DNA of 64,000 nt from Flammeovirgaceae bacterium (GTDB taxonomy: Bacteria; Bacteroidota; Bacteroidia; Cytophagales; Cyclobacteriaceae). Positions 19,962 through 29,538 of the stretch are shown here, in pieces. Within the stretch, counting starts at the first letter, position 1; the number at the start of each line of letters is the position of its first letter. The notes beneath the pieces are model-generated. The model searched no databases and was not told where the DNA came from. It was given only the letters and a program-made list of their open reading frames with translations. Made by a program: the position numbers and the translations under genes. The stretch lies in assembly GCA_021298015.1 (NCBI GenBank), contig JAJTGY010000010.1, positions 62,001 through 126,000 of the forward strand. Reading direction: 5' to 3'.

Positions 19962-21270
19962 ATCGTGAAATCAAATTTTCGATATACTCCTGGCGCCCGC
20001 TTATCTGCTCCGGCTCGGGGGAAACCCCTGCTATTCGCGAAAGGTCTGCCAAGGTCAGCTTACCGGAAGCAAATTGTTTACCCACACCCTTGTCAAATGA
20101 AGAATACCGTTGCCGCACAAAGTCCTTTAACTCGCCATCCTCCAAAATGGCATGAGCCGCCAGCAACGCACGGGCAAACGCATCCATTCCGCCAATATGG
20201 GCGTAAAAAATATCGGCCAGATCGGTGGAATTCCTTCTCGTTTTGGCATCGAAATTTATGCCTCCCGTTTTAAAACCACCCGCACCTAAAATCACCAGCA
20301 TAGCCTCCGTTAGTTCATAGACGTTGTTCGGAAACTGATCGGTGTCCCACCCATTTTGATAGTCACCCCGGTTGGCATCTATACTTCCCAACTTACCGGC
20401 ATTGGCCGCAACCTGAAGCTCGTGCTGAAAGGTGTGCTGCGCCAAAGTAGCATGATTCACTTCGATGTTTAATTTGAAATCATCCAACAGGTCAAACTCC
20501 CGAAGAAACGACAAGCAGGTTGCGGCATCAAAGTCGTATTGGTGCTTGCTCGGTTCCATAGGCTTGGGTTCAATATAAAAACTGCCCTTAAAACCATTTT
20601 CCCGACCGTAGTCGCGCGCCATACCCAGGAAGCGCGCCAAATGTTCCTGCTCGCGCTTCATGTCCGTATTCAACAGCGAGAGGTAGCCCTCGCGACCGCC
20701 CCAAAAGGTGTAGCCCGCTCCACCCAGCGCAATTGTAGCGTCAAGGGCATTCTTGACTTGCCAGCCGGCAAAGGCCACCACGCGAAAATCCGGATTCGTG
20801 GCGGCACCGTTCATGTACCGCGGATGAGCGAACAAGTTAGCCGTGCCCCAAAGCAACTTCACCCCTGTTTGCCGCTGCCAGAACCTGGCGTGGTCAACCA
20901 TTTTTTGCAACCGCCTTTCGGATTCTTTCCAACTATCACCCTCCTCAACCAGATCAAAATCATGGAAGCAATAGTAGGGCGCTCCGATCTTAGCCATAAA
21001 CTCGAAGGCAGCATCCATTTTTCGAAACCCGCGATCCAGTGCATCGGCACCTTGCAACCAGGGGAATTTCTTCGTTGGCGCACCAAAAGGGTCTGCACCC
21101 GTTCCGGTGAAGGTGTGCCAATACGCAATGGCAAACCGAAGGTGCTCTTTCATGGTTTTCTTCCCCACTTTTTGGTTGGCGTTGTAATAGCGAAACGCCA
21201 AAGGGTTGTCCGAACGAGGGCCTTCGTACGTCACCTTTTTTATTCCCTGAAAATATTCATGCTTAGCCAT
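19954..21270 (-). CDS. xylA: Xylose isomerase
   Basis: Full-length (438 residues) enzyme converting D-xylose to D-xylulose with two divalent metals. The catalytic His segment [12 protein letters not shown] is at about 100-111, the metal Glu lies in [16 protein letters not shown], and SIDANRGD and [13 protein letters not shown] supply the remaining ligands. The length matches class II isomerases. It overlaps xylB by 8 bases upstream and wbqC by 8 bases downstream. Confidence 0.97.
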   Translation of the reverse strand: MAKHEYFQGIKKVTYEGPRSDNPLAFRYYNANQKVGKKTMKEHLRFAIAYWHTFTGTGADPFGAPTKKFPWLQGADALDRGFRKMDAAFEFMAKIGAPYYCFHDFDLVEEGDSWKESERRLQKMVDHARFWQRQTGVKLLWGTANLFAHPRYMNGAATNPDFRVVAFAGWQVKNALDATIALGGAGYTFWGGREGYLSLLNTDMKREQEHLARFLGMARDYGRENGFKGSFYIEPKPMEPSKHQYDFDAATCLSFLREFDLLDDFKLNIEVNHATLAQHTFQHELQVAANAGKLGSIDANRGDYQNGWDTDQFPNNVYELTEAMLVILGAGGFKTGGINFDAKTRRNSTDLADIFYAHIGGMDAFARALLAAHAILEDGELKDFVRQRYSSFDKGVGKQFASGKLTLADLSRIAGVSPEPEQISGRQEYIENLISRYV

Positions 21271-22759
21271 GCTGCCTTAGCTTCAGTTCCAATTTGAATT
21301 TCCAATCCTCATAGGCATCATCATAGGCATTTACCAGATATAGATTGGGTTCCTGCCGGTATTCCGGTTTCAAGTTATGAAATGCATCCGGAAGATTGGA
21401 ATACAGTCCGATCCCAACGCCAGCACCGCGCGCAGCACCTTCAGCACCATTGGTGGCGAACAATTCCAGTTGCGTCTTCAGCGTGTTGACGAATGCCTGC
21501 CGGAACACCGCACTTTGGAACAGGTTCGCTTGCCCCGCTCTGACCCGCGTCAAGTCAATTCCGAGCTGAGTCATAACCTGGGCACCATAAACCATGGCGA
21601 ATGCGATGCCCTCCTGAGCGCTGCGGGCGAGCGAACCCAGATCGTGACGGTTAAAATCCAAGCTCTCCATTGACGCCCCGGAAAATTGATTTTCAAGCAA
21701 TCGCTCGGCCCCATTACCAAACGGAAAAAGACGCAACCCGGACGAACCAACCGGTGCGCGCTCAGCGAGTTGATTCAATTCTGCATAGGTGAACGTGCCG
21801 TTCAGCAGTTGATGCCGGATCCAACGGTAGAAAATACCGGCCCCGTTGATGCACAGCAGAACACCAAGCCGCTGCGCATCGGGTGCATGGTTCGCATGCA
21901 GAAAGGTATTAACGCGCATCTTTTCGTCTGCCACGAGTCGGTCACCCACGGCATAGACCACTGCTGAGGTACCTGCTGTGGCTGCCACCTCACCCGGTTG
22001 GGTGACACCAAGCGACCAGGCATTATTGGGCTGATCCCCCGCCCGATAGCTAACCGGAATTCCCGGAGGCAGTCCCAAACTTGCCGCAACCCGAGGGAGC
22101 AGGTTCCCCTGCACGGAAAAGGTCTTTTTAACATTGGGTAAAAGAGAGCGCGAAAGTCCCCAATGGTCCATGAGTGCATAGGCCGGCCCTTGCTCGTGAA
22201 AGTCCCAAAGAATTCCCTCCGAAAGTCCCGAAGCTGTTGTGCTACACTCACCTGTCAATCGATACGCGAGGTAATCACCCGGAAGCAAAAATGTATTCGC
22301 TTTTTCAAATACATGCGGCTCATGGTCTTTTACCCATTTCAATTTAGCAGCCGTAAAGTTTCCGGGCGAGTTCAGCAGATGTTGAAGACAAAACCCCTGG
22401 CCCAATTGGCGGAAGGCCTCTTCGCCCGTGCCCACGGCACGGCTGTCGCACCAGATGATAGCCGGCCGAAGCACAGCGCCTGCCCGATCCAAAAGGATCA
22501 GGCCATGCATCTGATAGGCAATTCCAATCGCAGAAACCTCGGCATCCGGTACTTGATGAAGAGCCTGCCGAATGGCAATCTGAACATGTTGCCACCACAC
22601 CTCCGGGTCTTGTTCTGCCCAGCCCGGCTGAGGAGCATGGATCGGCATTTCGCTTTCCGGAGACTGAACAGACACCAGCGCGTTGCCGCGGTCGGCATCG
22701 ATCAGGGAAACCTTGACAGACGAACTGCCCAAATCAATGCCAAGCAAGGCGGAAGCCAT
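21263..22759 (-). CDS. xylB: Xylulokinase
   Basis: FGGY-family kinase of 498 residues that phosphorylates D-xylulose to xylulose-5-phosphate. The N-terminal phosphate loop is [17 protein letters not shown] (5-21). The [11 protein letters not shown] segment and the C-terminal ADP-binding [14 protein letters not shown] are typical of XylB. It is the first gene of the minus-strand operon and is divergent from the sugar permease at 22849, with a gap of about 90 bases. Confidence 0.95.
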   Translation of the reverse strand: MASALLGIDLGSSSVKVSLIDADRGNALVSVQSPESEMPIHAPQPGWAEQDPEVWWQHVQIAIRQALHQVPDAEVSAIGIAYQMHGLILLDRAGAVLRPAIIWCDSRAVGTGEEAFRQLGQGFCLQHLLNSPGNFTAAKLKWVKDHEPHVFEKANTFLLPGDYLAYRLTGECSTTASGLSEGILWDFHEQGPAYALMDHWGLSRSLLPNVKKTFSVQGNLLPRVAASLGLPPGIPVSYRAGDQPNNAWSLGVTQPGEVAATAGTSAVVYAVGDRLVADEKMRVNTFLHANHAPDAQRLGVLLCINGAGIFYRWIRHQLLNGTFTYAELNQLAERAPVGSSGLRLFPFGNGAERLLENQFSGASMESLDFNRHDLGSLARSAQEGIAFAMVYGAQVMTQLGIDLTRVRAGQANLFQSAVFRQAFVNTLKTQLELFATNGAEGAARGAGVGIGLYSNLPDAFHNLKPEYRQEPNLYLVNAYDDAYEDWKFKLELKLRQHG

Positions 22760-22848
22760 ACGGCCAAGGTAGCGAGAGCCCCACCCAAGTCACAAACCGC
22801 TTGCACAAAAAAAGAAATCGCCTCATCTTGATGCATTCTAAACCCACC

Positions 22849-24114
22849 ATGAGTAAGACGATTAAACCCACCGCGCTGTTTTGGGCCAGTTGCCTGGCCC
22901 TTCTGGTTACCTCCCTGTCCTTTGGAATCCGGGCCGGAATTTTGAACCGGCTTGGCGTTGAGTTTCAGTTAAACGCTACGGAACTCGGCACCATTGCAGC
23001 CACTGCGTTTTGGGGCTTTCCCCTGGCCGTGGTTATTGGCGGGTTCGTGGTGGATATCATCGGCATGAAGCGCCTGCTGGTACTGGCCTTTATCTTTCAT
23101 CTGCTGGGAATCCTGCTCACCATTTTTGCGGGTGGGTATTGGACGCTGTTTATCTCGACCCTGCTTGTCGGAATCGCCAATGGCACAGTTGAGGCTGCCT
23201 GTAACCCGCTGGTGACCGCTTTGTATCCCGAAAACAAGACAACCAAGCTCAACCATTTCCACCTGTGGTTCCCCGGTGGCATTGTCATCGGAACACTCAT
23301 CGTCTTCCTGTTCGATCACCTGGGACTTGGCTGGCAAATCCAGGTGGGCATGATGGTGATTCCTACGGTGGTCTACGGTTATCTGTTCTCAAAACTCGAT
23401 TTTCCGGTTACTGAGCGCGTGGCCTCAGGTGTGTCAACGACTGAGATGTACAAGTCGGTAGCGAGTCCGCTGTTTTTCTTCATGTTCGTGTGCATGTTTG
23501 GTACGGCCATTACCGAGTTATTCACAGGCCAGTGGATCGAAGTTCTGCTGCGCAGTGTGACCGAGAATGCTATTTTGATTCTTACCATTACCACGGGCGT
23601 CATGGTGATTGGCCGTGGTCTGGCTGAACCAGTGGTGCATCGCTTTTCACCGCAAGGCGTATTGCTGATCTCGGCTGCATTGTCAGCCTTGGGTTTGTTT
23701 ATGCTGGGGCACACCGAGGGTAACCTGATTTTTGTTGGCGCGTTGGTGTTCGGTATGGGGGTGTGTTATTTCTGGCCCACCATGTTGGGATTTGTTTCCG
23801 AAAATCTTCCCAAAACAGGCGCAGTTGGCATCAACCTTATGGGTGGTGCCGGCATGTTTGCCGTTTCGATTTATACGATTTTCATGGGGGGCAAGTACGA
23901 TCAGCTGTTGCAGTCCAAGCTCCCGGAAGGAGCCTCCCTGGCTGAGTACACCAGCGCACCGGCCGGGTCTGAGATGGCTAACCTGCTGGCACAAGCCAAA
24001 CGGGCCGCAGGACCGGAAATTCTCGACCTGACGCTTTACATACCCCTTGCGCTGGTGATTGCCTTTGCGGGCCTCGTCATTTACATGCGCAGCCGAAAGG
24101 CAAGTGCTCAGTAA
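22849..24114 (+). CDS. MFS sugar permease (FHS-like)
   Basis: MFS protein of about 421 residues with 12 hydrophobic helices and an FHS-like NGTVEAACNPLVTALYPENKT segment, which resembles the fucose/glucose permease group. It is divergent from xylB, so xylose is the most reasonable substrate, by context only. The ATG at 22849 gives MSKTIKPTALFW; another in-frame ATG lies at 22831. Its 3' end overlaps the convergent glycosyltransferase gene by 7 bases. Confidence 0.83.
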   Translation: MSKTIKPTALFWASCLALLVTSLSFGIRAGILNRLGVEFQLNATELGTIAATAFWGFPLAVVIGGFVVDIIGMKRLLVLAFIFHLLGILLTIFAGGYWTLFISTLLVGIANGTVEAACNPLVTALYPENKTTKLNHFHLWFPGGIVIGTLIVFLFDHLGLGWQIQVGMMVIPTVVYGYLFSKLDFPVTERVASGVSTTEMYKSVASPLFFFMFVCMFGTAITELFTGQWIEVLLRSVTENAILILTITTGVMVIGRGLAEPVVHRFSPQGVLLISAALSALGLFMLGHTEGNLIFVGALVFGMGVCYFWPTMLGFVSENLPKTGAVGINLMGGAGMFAVSIYTIFMGGKYDQLLQSKLPEGASLAEYTSAPAGSEMANLLAQAKRAAGPEILDLTLYIPLALVIAFAGLVIYMRSRKASAQ

Positions 24115-24812
24115 CTTTCCTCACGGTACGTGAGCATCGACCGGTAGGCCTTCCGGATTTCATCGGGATGACGGCCCTGCCGAAACATCCACATCGCCCT
24201 CGCATTGGCCAGTTGCACCTGTAACCAGGAGTTAGTCTCGTATTTGCGGGCCGACACGATAACCTCTTTGGGCATTATCCCAAACGCAAGGCGTGCGTCC
24301 CTCACCCGCCTGATGAAATCGTATTCTTCCATGATCGTGTAGTACTCGTTGAATCCCCCAAGCGTGTTAAAGGTATCCCGGCTAATGAAGAGCGTCTGAT
24401 CACCACCCCGCACCGTCAACCAGGGAAAACGGGTAAACCACGAGTTAATCGACCGAAGACCGCGATTATCATCGAAACGAAACCGGTAACAACCGCTGGC
24501 AAATCCCTTTTGTATGGCTTCTGCAATATCTGACTGGAAAGTACCCGGCACCACCGCATCCGCGTGCACAAAATAAAGCCAAGTATGACGCGCCCTCTTC
24601 GCTCCTGCATTCATCTGTGCTGCGCGGCTTCTAACCGCGGAATGCACCACTTCTGCCCCAAATGATTGCGCAATCGCACACGTATCATCCCGGCTGCCGC
24701 CATCGGCCACAATCACCTGAACATGCGGGTTTCCGGCAAAGACACGCAAACAACGAGGCAATTGGACCGCTTCGTTAACAGCCGGAATGATCACTGACAA
24801 AGCGAGGCTCAC
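24108..24812 (-). CDS. GT2 glycosyltransferase, TIGR04283-like
   Basis: Glycosyltransferase of 234 residues without membrane helices. It has SVIIPAVNE, the nucleotide site VADGGSRDDT, the RAAQMNAGA segment and FVHADAVVP (DxD-like). The RAAQMN signature and overall size match the TIGR04283 glycosyltransferases that are associated with arsenosugar or phospholipid sugar modification. No arsenic methyltransferase or radical-SAM gene is nearby. It overlaps the upstream DUF547 gene by 4 bases and is the last gene of the long operon. Confidence 0.82.
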   Translation of the reverse strand: MSLALSVIIPAVNEAVQLPRCLRVFAGNPHVQVIVADGGSRDDTCAIAQSFGAEVVHSAVRSRAAQMNAGAKRARHTWLYFVHADAVVPGTFQSDIAEAIQKGFASGCYRFRFDDNRGLRSINSWFTRFPWLTVRGGDQTLFISRDTFNTLGGFNEYYTIMEEYDFIRRVRDARLAFGIMPKEVIVSARKYETNSWLQVQLANARAMWMFRQGRHPDEIRKAYRSMLTYREESY

Positions 24813-25579
24813 GGCAACTCAGCGTAGTTATCCAATAACAACGTCCAATCGTAGTCAAGGTATTTTAATGCAGGGCTTTTGCTGCTGGGGATGATGCCCT
24901 GTTTTGTCAGTATGGAGCGAATGCCCTCTTCTCCACCAAAGTCAGCCCGAAACCAGGAGCACAACATCGGTGCATAGACGGTGTTGTTCGCACCGTCATA
25001 CCGGGCGAACTTTTTCAGGTAGTTCGCAGTACCCGCATCTAATTGGGCCTGAACGCGCCTCCAGTCGTAGAACGATACGGGCGGACAACTCTTGGCGCCA
25101 CAGTTAAAAGCAAAGTGTACCCGCCAGTCAATTTCCGCTAGTCTGAACTTCTTTTCAAACTCGGACACCGATACCTTACCCAGGTAGCCCATGCTCAACT
25201 TATTCCGGGAGTGGCGAATGATGCCGTGCTCAATGTCATCCAGGCTAAGCGGCTGTCCCGCCACGATTATGAATTCATTTTTGAAAAACTGACCCCGATC
25301 ATCAAACTGGCCGGGGTCTTGCCCGAGCGAATACGCTACAAACGTGTTATACAGATTGAGCCAAAACGCCTTCGCCTTGTCTTCTGTGTTAAGCTGAGCT
25401 TTTAGCTGATCGGGTTGGGCGGCTGCCAATACCGCCACTGATTTCTTTGCGGCAGCGAAATCTTTACCTTTTACAGCGTGGTAGAACGTCTTGGATTGCT
25501 CCAGATAGTCCTGCGCCCGCGCGCTACTTGCAGCGAACCACAACAATAAAAAAAACGACCATCGGCTCAGCGTTGTCAT
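24809..25579 (-). CDS. DUF547 domain exported protein
   Basis: Protein of 256 residues with a Sec signal (FFLLLWFAASSARAQ). The body matches the DUF547 pattern: AFWLNLYNTFVAYSL, LSLDDIEHGIIR, HFAFNCGAKSCPPVSFY and LKKFARYD. Two nearby cysteines in NCGAKSCP are conserved in the family. Function is unknown. It lies between maltose phosphorylase and a glycosyltransferase in one operon. Confidence 0.88.
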   Translation of the reverse strand: MTTLSRWSFFLLLWFAASSARAQDYLEQSKTFYHAVKGKDFAAAKKSVAVLAAAQPDQLKAQLNTEDKAKAFWLNLYNTFVAYSLGQDPGQFDDRGQFFKNEFIIVAGQPLSLDDIEHGIIRHSRNKLSMGYLGKVSVSEFEKKFRLAEIDWRVHFAFNCGAKSCPPVSFYDWRRVQAQLDAGTANYLKKFARYDGANNTVYAPMLCSWFRADFGGEEGIRSILTKQGIIPSSKSPALKYLDYDWTLLLDNYAELP

Positions 25580-25586
25580 CTTACGG

Positions 25587-27878
25587 TTATGAACGGGCCA
25601 CAGCTAGCTGCACGTTTTGACCGTTCAGCACAACTTCCAGCGGTTGGCCTGACTCCAAAACGACCCTCGTACCTGATTTGGCAACATTCACCTTTACCAC
25701 GCGGCCGCGGAATTCCAGCCTGAACGAATATGATTTCCATTGATCAGGCAGGTAAGGATGAAAATGCAACTGGCCATTTCGTACCCGCATTCCACCAAAC
25801 CCTTTCACCAGGCTCATCCAGGTACCGGCCATTGACGTAATATGACACCCATCCTCCGTGTCGTTGTTATAATCGTCCAGATCAAGACGGGCTGTGCGCA
25901 GGTACATTTCGTACGCTTTCTCTTTATATCCCAGCACAGATGCCAAAATAACGTGCACGCAGGGCGACAGCGATGACTCGTGGACGGTCATCGGCTCATA
26001 GAAGTCAAAATTTCGTTTGATCGTATCGCGGTCAAAGTTCTCTTCAAAGAAATAGAGTCCTTGCAAAACGTCAGCCTGCTTAATAAAACACGAACGAAGA
26101 ATTCGATCCCACGACCATTTCTGATTGAGCGGCCGATCTTCCCTCTTCAAATCATTTACCGTTAACAATTCCTTGTCCAGAAAACCATCCTGCTGCAAGA
26201 ACACGCCCCGCTGCTTGTCTTCGGGAAAATACATATTGGAAGCGATGCGATCCCACTGTTTCAGCTCATCATCCTGCAGGTGTACATTGGTCTTAATCAG
26301 GCTGAAGTTGCCGCCATGGTTACGCTTCACATAATCAATGGCATACAGTGTATAGCCCAGCGTCCAAACGGCTATGGTATTCGTGTACCAATTGTTGTTC
26401 ACATTGTTCTCATACTCATTCGGACCCGTAACGCCCAACATGACAAATTTCTTCCGGTCGGCCGACCAATTAACGCGCTGAGCCCAAAAGCGGGAGATGC
26501 CAACCAGGACTTCAAGCCCATACTCAGCCAAATACGCTTCGTCACCGGTGTACCGGATATAGTCGAAAATGGCATAGGCAACGGCTCCGTTTCGGTGTAT
26601 TTCTTCAAAGGTGATTTCCCATTCGTTGTGGCATTCTTCCCCATTCATGGTAACCATTGGGTACAGCGCAGCTCCGTTTGTGAATCCCAACTTGCCGGCA
26701 TTTTCAATGGCGCGTTGCAAGTGCTTATAGCGATAAACCAATAAATTCCGGGCTACTTTAGGATCGGACGTACCGAGGTAAAAAGGCAAGCAGTAAGCTT
26801 CGGTATCCCAATACGTACTGCCCCCATACTTCTCACCGGTGAACCCCTTCGGTCCGATGTTGAGGCGCTCGTCATCTCCCGTGTAGGTTTGCATCAACTG
26901 GAAAATATTGAAACGAATCCCTTGTTGAGCCGCCACATCGCCATCAATGGTGATGTCGCACTCCTCCCACTTGTGCGCCCACACGGCTGCGTGCGCCTTC
27001 AGAAGATTGTCAAAACCCTGGGCGCGGGCCCCCTCCAACTGCTGCCGCGCAGCCTGTCCGAGCGTAGCTTTGGGATGGTTTTCCGAGGATAACACAGCCG
27101 CATATTTCACAATCACCAAGGGTTCATTCTCCCGAAGGCTGACCGATAACTCATGGCCAGCATACTTATTGCGCGAAATCACTTTGGGGCTTACGTCCAC
27201 TTTTTTTCCACCCTGCTCCAACTGCCACGTCATTCCGGTGGTCACATGAAAAAGGGTTTTGCGCGTTTCAGCCGTTACCATCACTAACGAGCTATCGGCT
27301 TGCTGACTTACTTCGTTCCAGAACTTTTCATCGTAGTTTGAGTCCTTGTTCACCACATCCGCATCTACATCCAGCACCAGCGTAGCTGTGGCTGAAAAAT
27401 TTAACGGTGTGATCGCATACCGGATTGCCCCGATTTCTCCATTGTGCATGCTGCAAAAGCGGCTGGCATCTACCGCGACACATTTGCCGTCCGGCAGGGT
27501 GGCAATAAACGTGCGGTGAAGTACCCCTTGTTTCATATCCAACACGCGCCTGAAGTTTTCCACCCTGCACTTCGCCAGGTCAAGCGATTGGCCGTTGATC
27601 TGAATGCGGATGCCAATCCAGTTCGGTGCATTTAACACCTTCGCAAAATATTCGGGATATCCGTTCTTCCACCAACCTACTCGTGTTTTATCGGGGTAAT
27701 AAACTCCGGCCACATAACTTCCCTGATGCATTTCCCCCGAATATTCCTCTTCAAAGTTAGCTCGTTGCCCCATCCTGCCATTGCCGATACTAAACAAACT
27801 CTCGGACACACGATGAAGGTGCGGATCGAAGCCTTCCTCAATGATTTGCCATTCGTGATGCTTAATGTAATTCTTCAT
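25587..27878 (-). CDS. GH65 maltose phosphorylase
   Basis: Cytoplasmic GH65 enzyme of 763 residues; it should split maltose with phosphate into beta-glucose-1-phosphate and glucose. The general acid is Glu488 in GPNEYENNVNNNWYTN, the substrate segment is STYWDTEAY near 354-362, and the phosphate-binding signatures KQADVL and HESSLSPCVH are both present. These last two separate phosphorylases from GH65 hydrolases. No signal peptide is present. Beta-phosphoglucomutase lies 15 bases upstream, the expected partner that uses beta-glucose-1-phosphate. Trehalose or kojibiose phosphorylase is less likely but not excluded. Confidence 0.92.
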   Translation of the reverse strand: MKNYIKHHEWQIIEEGFDPHLHRVSESLFSIGNGRMGQRANFEEEYSGEMHQGSYVAGVYYPDKTRVGWWKNGYPEYFAKVLNAPNWIGIRIQINGQSLDLAKCRVENFRRVLDMKQGVLHRTFIATLPDGKCVAVDASRFCSMHNGEIGAIRYAITPLNFSATATLVLDVDADVVNKDSNYDEKFWNEVSQQADSSLVMVTAETRKTLFHVTTGMTWQLEQGGKKVDVSPKVISRNKYAGHELSVSLRENEPLVIVKYAAVLSSENHPKATLGQAARQQLEGARAQGFDNLLKAHAAVWAHKWEECDITIDGDVAAQQGIRFNIFQLMQTYTGDDERLNIGPKGFTGEKYGGSTYWDTEAYCLPFYLGTSDPKVARNLLVYRYKHLQRAIENAGKLGFTNGAALYPMVTMNGEECHNEWEITFEEIHRNGAVAYAIFDYIRYTGDEAYLAEYGLEVLVGISRFWAQRVNWSADRKKFVMLGVTGPNEYENNVNNNWYTNTIAVWTLGYTLYAIDYVKRNHGGNFSLIKTNVHLQDDELKQWDRIASNMYFPEDKQRGVFLQQDGFLDKELLTVNDLKREDRPLNQKWSWDRILRSCFIKQADVLQGLYFFEENFDRDTIKRNFDFYEPMTVHESSLSPCVHVILASVLGYKEKAYEMYLRTARLDLDDYNNDTEDGCHITSMAGTWMSLVKGFGGMRVRNGQLHFHPYLPDQWKSYSFRLEFRGRVVKVNVAKSGTRVVLESGQPLEVVLNGQNVQLAVARS

Positions 27879-27893
27879 AATCTTTGTTTCCGT

Positions 27894-28538
27894 TTACCAG
27901 CCGGCCAAATCGGCCAATTTGAAATCAGCTGTATTCTTGACAATTTGATTAGCCTTACCCACATTTTCGGGAGAACCCACCCCCACGCACTTCATGCCGG
28001 CTGCCAGCGCTGCCTCTACTCCGGCTTCCGCGTCTTCAAACACCACACAATGCTGCGGTTCCACGCCCAATTGGGCGGCCGCCTTCAGAAATATCTCCGG
28101 GTTTGGCTTGGAGTGGGTGATCATGTTCCCATCCACAAATCCTTCAAATAAATCTTCAACTTTAAGATTGCGCAACACCGTACGGGCGTTCTTGCTGCTG
28201 GAAGCGAGCGCTACCCTGAACCCCGCTGCTTTACAGGTTTGAATCATCTCCTTTACACCCGGAAATATCTCATCCGGCTTAACATTCTGAATATACTCAA
28301 CAAACCAGGCATTCTTCCGGGTTGCCAACCGTTCCTTCTCACTTTCCGACATTTGCCGGTTACCGATTTCCAAAATGATCTCCAATGAACGCATTCGGCT
28401 AACACCCTTTAAACGCTCATTATCTTTCTCGGTGAAATCAATTCCCAGCTCCCGCGCCAACCGCTGCCACGCTACAAAGTGATAGTGAGCCGTGTCTACG
28501 ATGACGCCATCCAAATCAAAAATCAGAGCTTTAATCAC
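27894..28538 (-). CDS. pgmB: Beta-phosphoglucomutase
   Basis: HAD-superfamily enzyme of 214 residues that converts beta-glucose-1-phosphate to glucose-6-phosphate. The catalytic motif FDLDGVIVDTAHYH contains Asp8 (nucleophile) and Asp10 (acid/base). KGVSRMRSLEIIL in the cap and VALASSSKNA in the core are typical of PgmB. A GTG start at 28538 gives the family N-terminus MIKALIFDLDGV; a TTG at 28562 would overlap the preceding kinase gene. It sits directly before maltose phosphorylase, the enzyme that produces its substrate. Confidence 0.93.
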   Translation of the reverse strand: MIKALIFDLDGVIVDTAHYHFVAWQRLARELGIDFTEKDNERLKGVSRMRSLEIILEIGNRQMSESEKERLATRKNAWFVEYIQNVKPDEIFPGVKEMIQTCKAAGFRVALASSSKNARTVLRNLKVEDLFEGFVDGNMITHSKPNPEIFLKAAAQLGVEPQHCVVFEDAEAGVEAALAAGMKCVGVGSPENVGKANQIVKNTADFKLADLAGW

Positions 28539-28548
28539 GTTATTGAAA

Positions 28549-29529
28549 TCAAGAATTGGCAATATAGCCCTGCCGGATTATTTGTTCTGTTTCGGCCAAA
28601 CTTTTAAATACTGCAAACGTTTTCCCTTGCGTGCGGAGCGCCCCCAGCGCGTTACCATACCGGGCCGCTTTAACAAAGTCACCGGGCCATTGCGTAAGCG
28701 CAAAGCCAACACCACCGGCAAAAGAATCACCACACCCGGTTGTGTCAATTACCTTACCTACTTTGATGGCCGGTACCATATGCTCCTGCAGGCGTCCGCC
28801 TTTCTTGAAATAGGCGAGGCACCCACGCGAGTCCACCGTAACATAAACACACTTCACACCTATCTTTAGGCAATGCCGCGCAAACTCACGGAGCTTTACA
28901 CGATCGGGCTCCTCACTCAGCGCAAAATCATTTCCCTCATATTCCTTTTTGAACCAAGATGTTTGCGCCTCTTCCAAGTTCATCTTCAATACGTCAATAT
29001 AAGGCAACCATTGATCGCGGTCGACCCAGAACTTTCGCTGTCGCTCGCCATTAGCCAGGCATGCCGTAGTTGGTCCATGCGCATCGAAAATAATGGCGCC
29101 TTTACTTTTCTTTTTCAGGAACATCAGCGCATCAAGCGACACCTCGTAATCGCTGATGGGTATAAACACAAACGCTTTGCAGTCCGTGAGTCGGGTCAGG
29201 TCAGCCGAAGTAATGGGGTCCATGAAACCCGTCTGGCGTTCTAACCGGTTGTTTTGGTCAACAAATTTCAGGCTAATGATATCCCCCTGATCCAGCTTCG
29301 AAGTAATGTGTGCCAGGTTAATACCGCGGTACCCTTTAAACACCTCTTTCACTGCCTTTTGATCGCCCTTTCGGACGTGCGCAACGGGTACCACCTGCAA
29401 TTGCCCAACACCCAACGTTGAAAGCGCGATTACAGGATGAGTAACGCAGCCCCACTTCTGAATTTCTTCGCCCTGGTGGGTCACGATGTGATCTTTAGGA
29501 ATAGGCCCGAGAATGGCAATCTTCTTCAT
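28549..29529 (-). CDS. PfkB family carbohydrate kinase
   Basis: Ribokinase-like sugar kinase of 326 residues. The anion-hole/catalytic motif DTTGCGDSFAGG (GCGDS in place of the common GAGDS) lies near residue 262-273. The N-terminal GPIPKDHIVTHQGE and DAHGPTTACLANG are also visible. It is cotranscribed with the maltose genes, with a 9-base gap from ROK kinase. The sugar substrate is not predictable; glucose itself is already served by the adjacent ROK kinase. Confidence 0.87.
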   Translation of the reverse strand: MKKIAILGPIPKDHIVTHQGEEIQKWGCVTHPVIALSTLGVGQLQVVPVAHVRKGDQKAVKEVFKGYRGINLAHITSKLDQGDIISLKFVDQNNRLERQTGFMDPITSADLTRLTDCKAFVFIPISDYEVSLDALMFLKKKSKGAIIFDAHGPTTACLANGERQRKFWVDRDQWLPYIDVLKMNLEEAQTSWFKKEYEGNDFALSEEPDRVKLREFARHCLKIGVKCVYVTVDSRGCLAYFKKGGRLQEHMVPAIKVGKVIDTTGCGDSFAGGVGFALTQWPGDFVKAARYGNALGALRTQGKTFAVFKSLAETEQIIRQGYIANS

Positions 29530-29538
29530 AGCACATGA

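Noticed and set aside
20539..22831. Two long plus-strand open frames (about 252 and 222 codons)
   Set aside because: They are antisense to xylA and xylB, which have complete catalytic motifs; the shadow proteins show no domain or signal.
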